Of a stretch of 64,000 nucleotides of DNA, positions 33,824 through 44,999 are shown in pieces. The notes under the pieces are model-generated. The model did no database searches and was not told where the DNA came from. It saw only the letters and a program-made list of their open reading frames with translations. How positions within the stretch are numbered: the first letter of the stretch is position 1; each line of letters opens with the position of its first letter. The stretch is from Epiperipatus broadwayi (taxonomy: Eukaryota > Onychophora > Udeonychophora > Euonychophora > Peripatidae): contig JAQFVV010012395.1 in the NCBI GenBank assembly GCA_028023455.1, forward strand, positions 2,852,001 to 2,916,000. Reading direction: 5' to 3'. The translations under genes and the position numbers were made by a program.

Positions 33824-34878
33824 TATAATAGTAACTTACAGTTATTATTATTGGTCTAACGTGTTTTATCTTTTATGAAATTATTTATAAATATAAAATT
33901 TATTTGACTATTTTATTATGTATACATATATAAACTATTTATATATACATGTGAGTTTTAAATAATACATACCTTAAGCTTTTGAGTAAAATGCCAGATT
34001 TGGAGTTGAAATGAATGATTTTATATATGCGTGAACTTTAAACAATATATATATATTAATGTCAAGTTTTTGAGTAAAATGCCAGATTTGAGGTAGAATA
34101 ATAAATAATTTTATATATATTTTATTATTAAATCTTAATGTTTATTGAACAATTAATATTTGAATAAAGCATGAACTTGTAATAACACACGAGCAGATTG
34201 ATTCGTTCTCTTGTTATTAAGGAGAAGAAAATCATTTCTCTTTAAATAACTTTCTTTTATCAATACTACTGTTCAACGATTGGAATTTAAATATTAACTT
34301 TTCCAAATTAAGATAATCTGTGGATTAAAAGTCTGCAAGGAAAATATTTTAATTTTCTATTAAATCTTAAAGGAATAGCAATATAAAAGAAAAGAACGTC
34401 TGTTTAAGTTTTTTGGAAACTACGTTGTTTTAACACTTCCGTTATTCTTCAGATAAATATAAATTTAAGATAATTATATATATATAGTATAAAACAATGT
34501 GCTTTGAGTCGAACAGCTTTGTATCGTAAAGGTTTTGAAACCAACCTTGCATGCTATTTTAAAATATTTTGAAATATTTGAAATATTAATTGAAAAGAAC
34601 GTCTAATGATAATAGAAAAATGGAGATTAAGAACATCATCATTCGAAGAATGTTTACTATATATTATATCAATCAAGTCATTGAATATTATTAACAGTTT
34701 ATCAATTAAGGATAAATAAAATCATCATTATATCAATGGATTAATAATATACTTCCTAAAACATCTTCATTAGGATGATGAACTATAAACTTCAATATCT
34801 ACTTTCAACTTTGGAAAAGAAGTTTCCTTTATTATTTATTTATATATATTATAATAATGCTTATATTATTTTAATATG

Positions 34879-34916
<38 letters not shown>

Positions 34917-36606
34917 CTTTATTTCAAATTTGGCATCACATCATTATATCTTAATAGGAAAATTATATTTAGTATTAAATATAATTAATTGAAAGCTTGA
35001 CATAATTCATCAAATTAGATGAAGAATATAAAGAATAATTATTATTTAATAGATATTTTAAACAGGATTATATTGTATTTACTACATAATATTGTAAACG
35101 TTCAATGTATTTTATTTATCAAAAATACATATAATATATAAGTTATACAATTGTAAATAATACTTATATATTAGTAATTATGAAACATATAAATAAGAAC
35201 GGTAAATAAATTAATAAGTTACATAAATTATTAATTTTGAATCCAGATATTGTTTTTATATATCTGTTAATTTAAACTATTTTCTTTAATTTTTGAAAGT
35301 TTATTATAGTATTGAATTTTATCATAGGGTATTAAATAAGAATATTATTTATTAATATTTTTAAAATGGTAAAATTCATCCGTATTTATTTATTAATATT
35401 TTATTATCTCTTATATTATATTTTTTATTGTTTATTAAATATTGATTTATTAATAAACAGAGCAAAACTCTCCATACAGTATTGCCACCTGTGCTAAACA
35501 GAGTAATCAATGGATGCCAGAAGGCTTGTGCATAAAATCCCTATCTAATGCCTACTCCTCCAATATCCCCAGACTAGTTTCTGGCTTGTGGCCATCGTCA
35601 GTGAGGAGCTTTGGATCTGAGAGCACTGCATCTAGATCTTAGGATCTAATGCAACCCTCTAGCAACCACCTTTTATCTCTACTTAACTACAAAACTATGA
35701 GAATGAAATTGAAAACACAAAAAATATTTTCAATCTAAGCTCAATAGCTTATATAGTCATATGGGTCTGAACTCAGTTCAGCACCCATACATTTTGATGT
35801 CTTTGGCTCTTTTACAACAATAGCCACCACTATCCTATTAGGCAGGATTGGTATTAAACCATTAAGCATCACATGATCACATTTCCTATACTAGCACATT
35901 AATTGTTGATAAACAGAGCAAAACTCTCCATATAGTATTGCCAGCTGTGCTACACAGAGTAATCAATGGATGCCAGAAGGCTTGTGCATAAAATCCCTAT
36001 CTTAATGATTAATTTATTAACTTGATCTCTTTGTCTAATCATTATTAAATTATATATGTGCTAGTATTATAAATATCATATGAATATCAATTATTAGTTG
36101 ATGCTTATATAAAGGCATATTAAATAATAACTTGTTTTGAAATTATCTCTGAAAAGAGCTAATTGCAAATTCTCCATGAGTTTGAATATCGTGGCATAAT
36201 GGTGACTGAAAGAGGGATGAAAGATGGATGAACTAGTCTAAATTATATTAAAACTTATTTAAAGATTATTGAGCTAGCATAATAAAGATAGATATAATCA
36301 TGGACTTAGTATTTCATTGATTCATTTCTAGCATTTTACCTGAAGACCCAAAGTCCGATTGTAGTGAAATGCATATCCTCATTCTAGGGAATTTAATCAT
36401 CCCCTTATATTTAACAAGACCAACTTAGATTTTAAATATAATCCATTTTGTTATATTTGGCGAACCTAACTATGAAGCATTAAGTTAATGATTTCCAAGC
36501 ATTAAATATAATCGATTCTGTTATATTTGGTATATCAACTGGGATGATTAAATGCCGTTCCATTATATTTGGTGCCTCAACTAAGGCTATCAAATAGGCC
36601 GTCCCG
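33824..36606 (+). repeat. 3' LTR, interrupted by a fold-back insertion
   Basis: A second copy of the 28092-30346 LTR, co-linear apart from small indels (for example loss of the GATGATGATG run near 28406) and a 567-bp interruption. Without the insertion it is about 2.2 kb. It ends GGCCGTCCCG at 36606, where the internal-type sequence of the first copy (TTATATTTGGTGACCC) is replaced by host DNA. Confidence 0.87.
35454..36011. repeat. Family A element nested in the 3' LTR, 9-bp TSD
   Basis: ATTTATTAA occurs at 35445-35453 and 36012-36020, and removing one copy with the insert restores the exact sequence of the 5' LTR (GATTTATTAACTTGATC). The insert has family A sequence at both ends in the same orientation (AAACTCTCCATACAGTATTG and AAAATCCCTATCT near 35471-35555 and 35910-36003), with the AAGCATCACATGATCACATT end module in the middle, so it is a direct, circularly permuted arrangement rather than a hairpin. 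It must be younger than the LTR element. Confidence 0.88.
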
Positions 36607-37745
36607 ATATAGTATGCTGATTAATTTATATGCAAAGAAGCACAAATATATAATTACTGCCTGTTGAATATATATAAAGTGTATGCAACTGGCGATTAAA
36701 GTGTTATATATTGAGAATGAGATTATTTTAAATACTTTGCAGTTAACATCTTTAAATTATAAGATTTAAAAGTAAATATCTTTTGTATAAATTAAGTTTC
36801 CAGTTTTATTAATAAAAAAAAGGAAAAACTCCAAACACATTTGGAGAACAAAAGAAAATTGCTAGCATATTTTTAAAGATTGGTACAATTAATAATAATC
36901 TGAAGAAAAAAAGAACTTTTACTTACAATAGAAATAATGAATTAATTAATAATTTTGATTTGTAGGGCAATAACAATATGTACATATGTGTGAATTATAT
37001 GTATATTTTCAACATTGAATTATGTCTTGTGAAAATATAATGTTTAATAAGTTTATTTTTTAACTAATGAAATATTAATGTGCACACACATTTGAATGCT
37101 TGTTATATAGAATCATATTTATTAATATCAGTCATCAAACACATATATATTAAAATTAATTATTATGTATTATAAAAAGAAATTGTTTTTTTAACTATCA
37201 CAATTTAAATATGTTCATTTTATATTGTACAGGCATGTCTATGTGCTGATATATATGTGTTTTATATAAACCTATTAAGATATATATAATAAAACAGTAA
37301 GGTCTGCTTTGCAGATCTTCGTTTCACCTATTCTCACCTATTCCTACCCTCATACCTTAGTTTGAACCCCAATCTATCGTGTGTATATACCGAAAATCCC
37401 GCCTAATTTTAAACCACGAATACAATGCTCGTATTATATATAAGTATAATTCATTCCCAAATAAATAAAATATTATGGATTATGTATATGTTCACATAAT
37501 TTAGTAGATTTATTTAAAAAGTAGGTTATATAAGTTGTAATCGTGCACACACTATGATATGCATTTTAAAACTCATATCAAAATTATAAATTGTTAATTA
37601 AAGTTATTTTATTTGAATCTATTTACAAAAATATATTACAGTCGTAATATATTTTTGATTTAAAATAAAACTCATATTCAGTTAGTAAAATAGATTCAAA
37701 TATTGCAATTGAAAAAGTAATATCATTTTCTTTAATTTAATAAAA
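36607..37745 (+). other. Intron sequence with an AT-rich hairpin
   Basis: Mostly AT-rich and unassigned. A patch at about 37310-37430 is richer in C. At about 37609-37703 there is a nested hairpin: CAAAAATATATTAC pairs with GTAATATATTTTTG around a four-base loop, and outside it TTTGAATCTATTT faces AAATAGATTCAAA. No coding similarity is seen. Confidence 0.5.
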
Positions 37746-38015
37746 GTCATTCCAAATATTTCTGTTAAAATAAATGAGGGACAATAGTTTAATTATTTCA
37801 TGTTGTAATTATTATCTAAGAAAACAGCAGATGTCCACTTAAGGTTTTCTTTAATTAGTAAAAGTAATTTTTAATTAAATCTAGTCTGTAATTCGAATGT
37901 CGACAAAGAAATTAACAATAGAAATTAATTAAAATTTTCGGATAGATTTAATTACAGCTGATAAGTCCGATATATTTTTGTAACGCTCCAGAACAGTTCT
38001 ATTGTTCAATTCTAC

Positions 38016-38023
38016 TATAAAAG
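38016..38023 (+). promoter_or_regulatory. TATA box
   Basis: TATAAAAG at 38016-38023 is a near-consensus TATA box, followed by GGAAGG and a pyrimidine-rich stretch. It lies just upstream of the tandem repeat and about 260 bases before the first short ATG frame, consistent with an element promoter. Confidence 0.45.
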
Positions 38024-38043
38024 GAAGGTTTTTCTTTTGTTCT

Positions 38044-38175
38044 CCATTCTGGTCATTTGCTGATGAAATATTTCCAACCAAAATCATTCTCGTCATTTGT
38101 TGATGAAATGTTTCTACCTGAAATTATTCTAGTTATTTTCTAATGAAATGTTTCTGGTCATTTGCTGATGAAATG
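38044..38175 (+). repeat. Tandem repeat, about 40-base unit, roughly 3.5 copies
   Basis: The unit is TTCTGGTCATTTGCTGATGA followed by AATGTTTCTACCTGAAAT-type sequence. Copies begin at about 38045, 38087, 38127 and 38155, the last two shortened. It lies directly after the TATA box, in what would be the transcribed leader. Confidence 0.7.
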
Positions 38176-39377
38176 TTCTAGTAAAATATTCTTCAAAATA
38201 TATTTTCCTGAGACTTTAGCTACGTGCCTGTGAATTTATATTTGAAGCCGAGTTTTCGTCTTTAAATTAATTTACCATGTTTACCACACAAATTGCTAAC
38301 CTTGACATGTCAGAGTAGAGGCAGCACGGAGGCTATTTCCCTTAGGAATGGCCTTCTGCTGCTCTAGACCATCGGAACTATCACATAAGGAACCCCGGAA
38401 CTGCTGCTGCTGCCAAAAATATGAACATTCCAGATTTTGCTGCTGAGTTATAAAACCTGCCGAACATCAATCTACCTGCAAATGCGTCTCCAGATGTAAC
38501 CTAAATTAACCCAAGAGCTCTTGTGATTCCTAACTAACATGCTATAGCTATTTTAAATTGTTTTCTTTTATTTCACATAACTTTATTATGTACTTCTTTA
38601 ACGTGTTCAATATAATCAACAGCTTTGCTCTCTATCCTTGGGTTAATATTTTCTATTTATAAAGCTTTATTTTATTTTATTATGATAATGTGTCAGAATC
38701 GTCTTTGACCGAGTGAATTATTCCCTTTGTTGAAAGTAAGATGCCGCTATTAAGGCATATTTTAAATTTATAATAATTCCCAATTTTATTATCTTGAAAA
38801 TCACTCGTTCGAGGGTGATTCTAATCTTCTTTAATATATATATAATCAAATAGTTTAAAATCTACATTTTATTGATTTTGACCTAATATTAGAGTATGTG
38901 CGAGGTCAATGATTAAATGTATACCCAAATGCATGATTGCGTAAATAAACCTATGCTTACTTTTCAAACCTGCAAGCATGCATTTTCCTATTTTAAATAT
39001 TGTGTTCTACTTTAATTACAAAGTTCATCATTGACGTCGAGAATGTGCGGTCCCTTTTAAATGAATTTCTGGGAATTTGATTGGGCATTTCTCTTAATCC
39101 AAGTAAAACCCATTTAGTATGTTTTATATGTATTAGTTTAGTATTGCTGGTAAATGAATTGGTTGTTGAGACCGCTTTGTTTTGCTTTTCAAGGATTTTA
39201 CACGGCCAAGTCCGTTCTCTCTTCACTTCCTGCGGTTTCTAGGCAGAGTGTGTACTCAAATGTCACACCTGAGAATTAGATGCAGTCGTCACCCAGTTGC
39301 TAAGTTACGGCTGTTCGCGACAACACTTTCCTACGGGTTAGCGGCGAGCTGCCCTTCGTAGTCATTCCAAATATTTC

Positions 39378-41548
39378 ACTATTGTTTTATTTATATATTT
39401 ATTTTTACAAAGCATCCGTGACTTAAACGTGTCACACCCTCCAACTTTAATAAATTCATTATTAGCAATACTGGCCTCCCATCTGCTTTAATTATTATTA
39501 TCAAATAAATGTGTTGATCACATCCCCCACTTTATTGCTTAGTAAGCTTTTGTCGGTGCCATTCTCGAAATCAATAAACATTATATAACCCGTAATATCA
39601 AATATTTTATTAAACTGTTATAATTACTCAAAGCATCTCGCTCGTGTGCCCACCTCTTTATGCACATTATCATAATACTATTAGCCCGAGGGATAGAATA
39701 TATAATTTTGCTTTAAAACCTTTTTGTCATTTATTGGAATGTAATGCCAACAATTATTTAATATGCGTCCCTGTCTCATATGAGCAGCTAGTGGCGTTAT
39801 ATATATATATTTCTATATATATATATATATTGTAACAGTAACCATGTACAGTGCAGCCAACTGGTGTCGCAGACAAGCAAAAATGAGAAACAAATGATAG
39901 TTTCAGAATAATCTGTTAAATAAATGATCAACAATTATACAGCAGTAAATTTGAAGATTAGTATTTGGGGTTTGATAAATGTAAATCACTACAGTACTAT
40001 TAATAACTATTTGTCAGCCATACATTCTGAAGTTCACACATTGGTGAGCATGTTCTCAGAGCTATGGCAGTTTTTCTTTCTACAAGTTGTGTATGTGGCA
40101 CTAATGCTATATAATTGTTAGCATGTGTTATATAAAACAAAAGGTATTTTGACTATATGCTAATTAGATATTATTAACTTGTGTATTTTTAGAAAATAAA
40201 AAAGTATACTTGTTTTAGTATGTACATAAAAACAATTAGACAACTTAATAAATAGTAAAATAATTTATTAATAATAAAAAATATATCAATAGAATATTAT
40301 TTGTAGATTCCCTCTTGAATATTTCTCAAGTTGGATATCAGAACAAAATTCAAATCTTTTACAACTGTTCATTATAACTTCTCACATATGTATATGAAAA
40401 AGAAATTATTATTTATTTCAATGCAACTTGCATTCATATTACTCTCGGTGAATTATGACATGGTTTGCTCTGTGAATATTTCAAATTTAAAGATTGTATT
40501 ATTCTCATTCATTCATGAACAAAATATATCTTATTTGACAATCTCAAATTTCAGTTTTCATTCTTTATTCTTTTATACTTCAATATGTCTTGTTATTTAT
40601 TCATCTTGAATATTCAAAAACAATATAAAACATTAAAGCTTTTCTCTTTTGAACTATCTTATCATTTTATCTTGAAGGTCTTTCTTCTTCCTTTGAATAT
40701 CTTCCCTCTTTCAATTATTATCACACAAACATTGAATATAGTTACACGTAATGTTAGTATTTTATTTTGCTTGAAATAAAAACATTCTTGGCAATTTATC
40801 TGCAAGATTTTTCTTTCCTAGCAGCTTCTAATAGTTGTTTGAGAAAACACTGGACAATGTACTGAAGATAAAAGCTGATGTGCTACTTGCTTTGGTCTTG
40901 TGCTCCATATTAAAAGAATATCTGAATATAACAAGAATTTTCATAACTTTTAATAAATTAAAGTAATTAAAAATTGACACTTCTTGTATAATTTTTAATA
41001 TGATAGTTAATTCTTTTCCTTTTCTGATCCTTCAAACAAGACCGAGAGAGAAAGACTCGCCTCTTTTACATATTATTGATCTCATTTACATGCAAAAATT
41101 TTTTGCTTTATTTATAAATATTTGGGTATCTCCTCAAAGAATTTATAATGTAATCTGTTTCCTAACGAAGGGGAAAATGATTAAATGAGTATATTAGCAT
41201 GTATTTACTAAAGAAATAAAATCTTTATTTACATAATTATTTTCTGTGCATGGATATTTCAATCCTCATTTATTTATTTCCATATTGTATGTATATACAC
41301 ATGCTATTTTCCAAAATATAATCACAATGTAACTTTAGCATTATTGTGTCAAAAACTATAATATGTAATGTTTAAAATATTAATAAGATTTTATCCATGT
41401 ATTTTTTAGTTAAGGCTCAACCACAATATAACAAAGCAAGCAATTACTTAAAAACTGGAACTGAAAGTTGCATCCAGGAAAAAAGTGTTTATTTGTCTGA
41501 CATCTTAATTTTTGCTCATAGATGTCAGAAATATTGTCTGTTGGATGG
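39378..41548 (+). other. Intron sequence, nothing recognised
   Basis: AT-rich intron. A PBS-like word (TCGGTGCCATTCTCG) at about 39552 has no convincing LTR next to it. An AT microsatellite lies at about 39797-39831. The open frames at 40331-40779 are low-complexity and Ser/Phe-rich, with no domain. Confidence 0.45.
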
Positions 41549-41661
41549 CGTGATGACAGTTTTCAGATCCAGTTTTTAATTAAAAAAACACATGAACAAA
41601 TCTCGTGATGACAGTTTTCAGATCCAGTTTTTAATTAAAAAAACACATGAACAAATCTCGT
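41549..41661 (+). repeat. Recent 55-bp tandem duplication
   Basis: A 55-base unit starting CGTGATGACAGTTTTCAGAT is repeated immediately at 41604. The two copies are identical over their full length, so this is a very young duplication or an assembly artefact. Confidence 0.9.
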
Positions 41662-42239
41662 AAACATTTTAATTATTTCTTTTATTAAGCCTGTGAATTC
41701 CATACTTGATAAAATCAAGCTTAAAGTCATATTAAGATAGTATTATATGTGGATTTAAGTGATAATCTAATTTGTTGTTTGTTTTTTCATTTAAAATCTG
41801 ATTATCAAAACCTATTAGATACCATTAAAGGAATTGAGAAACCTTAATAACTTGACAGTATTTATTATTTTAATATAAGAAATAAGTGAATAAATGCCTA
41901 AGCATAAGGATTACATTATCTAATTTTTAACAGATCTCTAGTTTCTAAACAATGATTACATTGTGATGCATATTTGCATTAAGTCTCTATTTACTTATGA
42001 ATAAACAATTTAATTAGTAAAGTGATTTTAGTGTGTATATTTTAAACTAACTCTTTTTTTTTTTAATTTTAGGTTTTTGTATGAAGTTATATATGTCCAA
42101 TCTTTTTATTATGATTGAGATTAGCTTTCACTTTCTCTGACTCTTGTGTAATGTTACTTAATTTTATCTAATTCACAAACATTTATGTAAGCCTAGTTAA
42201 TTAATCTTTATGAAAAATTAGTTATACAATTTAATGAAA

Positions 42240-42860
42240 GATGTCAAATATAGATAATTCAAATTTATGCCCCAAATTCTTATTCTTGTAAAGCAATAGA
42301 GAATTTGTCTTTAGATATACAAAATACTTTTGATGAGTCCAAACAATATTTGAAATTGTAGTTGACTATTTTAATGTTAGAATTGATAATTTGTAATATG
42401 GAGACAGAAGTGAAAGATGACACAAAGTGTTATGCAATTGTAAAGAAATGGACATAGCAGAATTGGATTATATTTTGAGATTGTAATGATTCAATTTTGG
42501 AAGTTATCATAGATTAGTAAGATGTATGTTAATACAAAGCATGCCTAATCTTTAGAAATTCATATGTATGAATTTGTAGTCATTTTAAAAATATTAGCAG
42601 TCTTTGATAATGGATTATTGTTTTTTCTTGGTCAAGTTGTATAAGAACATAATTGATATTCTACTAAGAATTGCTACACAGCTGAAACAAAAAAAAAGTG
42701 AAATTCACCAGAAAATTTTCAAATGAGACATATTTGTATTAAAAAAGAAAGAATATTAAACTATTTAAAGTGATATATTTAGAATATTTGAATATCTGGA
42801 ATACTATAAAATAATGAGAAAAAGAAGTTAATGATTATATAAGGAAATGTAAATGTAACT
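42240..42860 (+). pseudogene. RTE-like LINE, endonuclease remnant
   Basis: Remains of the apurinic-type endonuclease that nicks the target DNA of non-LTR retrotransposons. Across several frames it reads IQIYAPNSY-like sequence near 42260, AIENLSLDIQNTFDESKQYLK near 42290-42355, then NWIIF and SYHRLVRCMLIQ near 42455-42535, the latter matching the SDHRLV motif with D changed to Y. Stops and frame changes show it is dead. The matching reverse transcriptase follows at 44040, with a fold-back element inserted between. Confidence 0.7.
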
Positions 42861-43129
42861 TAATAAGGAAAGCTATAAAAGTCTAAAAACATATAACAAC
42901 ATTTTAGTATTGGAAGTCATAAAATGCATTTGCAAGGGATTATATAGTACTAAAGAATTTTTAAAAAAAAAAAAAAAGAACCCCCTACCATTATGATATA
43001 TGCCATTTGTATTTGTATTACAGCTTTTGGGAGCAGTTGCGCCGCACACGCACTTGTGCTTGGATATTACTTTTTGAAATATTTTGTGAATAATTATTAT
43101 AGACATTGAAGAAATAGAGAAATGAAAAC

Positions 43130-43905
43130 CATTAAAACATCACATGATCATCATTTCATATGTTTATACCAACTCTTTCATACCGTAGTGCCGCCAAGTG
43201 TAAACCTTCATTATCAATGGATGCAAGAATGTTTGTGCACAAAATCCTTATCTAATGGCTACTCATTCAACATCCAGACTAGTTTCTAGCTTGTCATCAG
43301 TGAGGAGCCTTGGATTTGAGAGTATTGCACCTAGATTGGGATTTAATGCAACTCTCCAGAAGTGACCTTTTACCTATTGGGTTAACTATAAAGCTAGGAG
43401 CCAAAATGAAAACACCATATTTCCAACCAAAGCTCATTCATTTTTATCGTCATATAGAGCTGAATTCAGTTCAATATCTATACATTTTGGTGTCTTCAGT
43501 TTTTCAAAAACTGCACACCTCATTATTCTATGGGAAGGATAATGTTGACTGTGGTTTTTGAAACACCAATAAACCAAAATGTATAGATATTGAACTGAAT
43601 TCAACTCTATATGACTGTAAAAGTGAATGAGCTTTGATTGGAAACATTATGGTGTTTTTATCTTGGGGCTCTAACCAGATAGGCAAAAGGTGGCTGCTGG
43701 AAGGTTGCGTGGATTCTAAGATTTAGGTGCAGTGCTCTCAAACCCAAGCATCTTAACTGATGAAAGCCACAAGCTAGAAACTAGTCTGTGGATGTTGGAT
43801 AAATAGGTACTAGATAGGGATTTTATATATACAAACCTTCCTGTATCCATTGATTATGAAGGCTTGCACTTGGTGGCACTACTGTATGGAGACTTTGGTA
43901 CTCTT
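43130..43905. repeat. Long fold-back family A element inside the LINE
   Basis: Two arms of about 370 bases, meeting at about 43520-43560, are inverted copies: for example CCAAAGCTCATTCATTTTTA with TAAAAGTGAATGAGCTTTG, and ATATCTATACATTTTGGTG with CCAAAATGTATAGATAT. The arms start with the family A end module (AAAACATCACATGATCATCA) and include the TAGTGCCGCCAAGTG and ACTAGTTTCTAGCTTG pieces. It has no protein. It lies between the endonuclease and reverse-transcriptase parts of a LINE, so it inserted later. I could not define a target-site duplication. Confidence 0.85.
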
Positions 43906-44039
43906 ATGAGAAATTTTTGTCAAAGTTCATATATCAAACATCTAAATAACGGAGATATGCTATATGATTAAAAGAAAGCAGTATTGATTTTGATATTTAA
44001 GTAGGGTTGTCTATTAATTTTATATAAGATTGTTATAAG

Positions 44040-44990
44040 TTTGTTATCACTTGATTGTAGAGAAATTTTGAACTCAAACCAACCAAAAGAATATAGAAAT
44101 AATACATCATATTCAAATGGCAAGCAAAGTTGTAGAAATGATCTCAGTAAATATGAGGTTCTATTTTGCATCGCATTTATAGATTATGAAAAGTTATTTG
44201 AGTCTATAAGCATTTCTACTGTTTTTAAAGCTTTAGAACATCAAGATATAATCCCAGGATATTGCAAAAATCTGAACAATATTTGTCAAAATGCAACAGC
44301 AAAGATCAGATTGCATAGTTTTACTAATAAGATTAACAATATGATTGTATGACAGAATGATTCCATATCTCCAAAACTTTTTTGTAGTTAAGTGCTACAA
44401 GAGCTAATTGATGAAAGCAAGAAGGTAAGACTAAAAATTAGTGCTGAAAAAAAGAAAAATGCAACGATTTTTCAAAAATGGAAAAAATAAAGATTAATAA
44501 TAGTGAATTAGAAGAAGTTAACATCTACTATTAATATAAAATATAGTGGATGAAATTAATCATAGGATTAAATTTGAATGAAATGGTTTTGATAGAATTA
44601 ACTTAATATAGAAAGGAAATATGCTTATGTGCTTGAAACAAAGGTTTTTAACAAATGTGTTTTGTTACTACTTACTTATGAATTTGAGATTTGGATATTT
44701 AAAAGAAGATAAATATTTATCCCTGCATCATTGAAAGAATGAGAGATTAAAATAGAACTGGACTTGTCATATTACTAGAAGAGATGACAATAGATATACA
44801 GTTGAAGTTTAAAATGTCTAATAATCCCCAAGAGATTGTAAAAATGGTTGCATGAGATAAGAATATGGAGAAGCTAAGAATTAAAAAAATTGTATTTGAA
44901 TTCTGAAATATCTTTTCTACTGTTGGATCAGTAATGGTTGAAAATAAAATTATGAACTGGAAACAGTAATATATGTGTGAATATATAAAC
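44040..44990 (+). pseudogene. RTE-like LINE, reverse transcriptase and 3' end remnant
   Basis: The open frame to 44352 contains FIDYEKLFESISISTVFKAL and CKNLNNICQNATAKIRLHS, the palm region of an RTE-type reverse transcriptase, with the usual AFD motif changed to LFE. Downstream, after stops, QNDSISPKLF corresponds to the RQGD-x-ISP-x-LF motif. The catalytic YADD region is lost. Near 44740-44960 further fragments (NRTGLVILLEEMTIDIQLK) correspond to the C-terminal part also seen in the minus-strand LINE at 61100. The element is heavily decayed. Confidence 0.75.
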
Positions 44991-44999
44991 TCACACATT

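Larger units (their letters stand above)
28092..36606 (+). mobile_element. Gypsy-like LTR retrotransposon, long LTRs, most of pol missing
   Basis: A complete LTR architecture: a 2.26-kb LTR (28092-30346), a primer-binding-like site, two ORFs in gag position, an integrase C-terminal piece, a 15-base polypurine tract and a second LTR (33824-36606). The LTRs look about 97-98% alike over the lines I compared, which suggests a fairly recent insertion. The flanks are alternating AT on both sides (ATATAT left, ATATAG right), so a 5-bp duplication is possible but cannot be told from the microsatellite. No protease, reverse transcriptase, RNase H or integrase catalytic core is visible, so the copy depends on other elements. 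Assignment to Gypsy/Ty3 rests on the GPY/F-type integrase end alone. Confidence 0.85.
37746..39377. other. Unclassified block between 17-bp direct repeats
   Basis: GTCATTCCAAATATTTC occurs at 37746-37762 and 39361-39377, flanking about 1.6 kb that is less AT-rich than its surroundings in places (38290-38500, 39230-39360). It contains a TATA box, a tandem repeat and a CTGCTGCTGCTGCC run near 38400. A short frame near 38278 starts MFTTQIANLDMSE and stops at once; another shows NMNIPDFAAEL. These look like the start of a dead element protein, but I cannot name a family. The long direct repeats would suit a LINE-type insertion; the TATA box would suit an LTR. Confidence 0.5.

Noticed and set aside
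39545-39570. Primer-binding-like word TCGGTGCCATTCTCG, considered as the end of an LTR
   Set aside because: No matching second LTR, purine tract or retroelement protein is found on either side.
40331-40779. Two overlapping Ser/Phe-rich open frames
   Set aside because: Low-complexity translation of T-rich DNA without a domain; typical of chance frames in AT-rich introns.
43310-43561. 83-residue open frame
   Set aside because: It lies wholly in one arm of a fold-back repeat; its counterpart in the other arm is not open in the same way.
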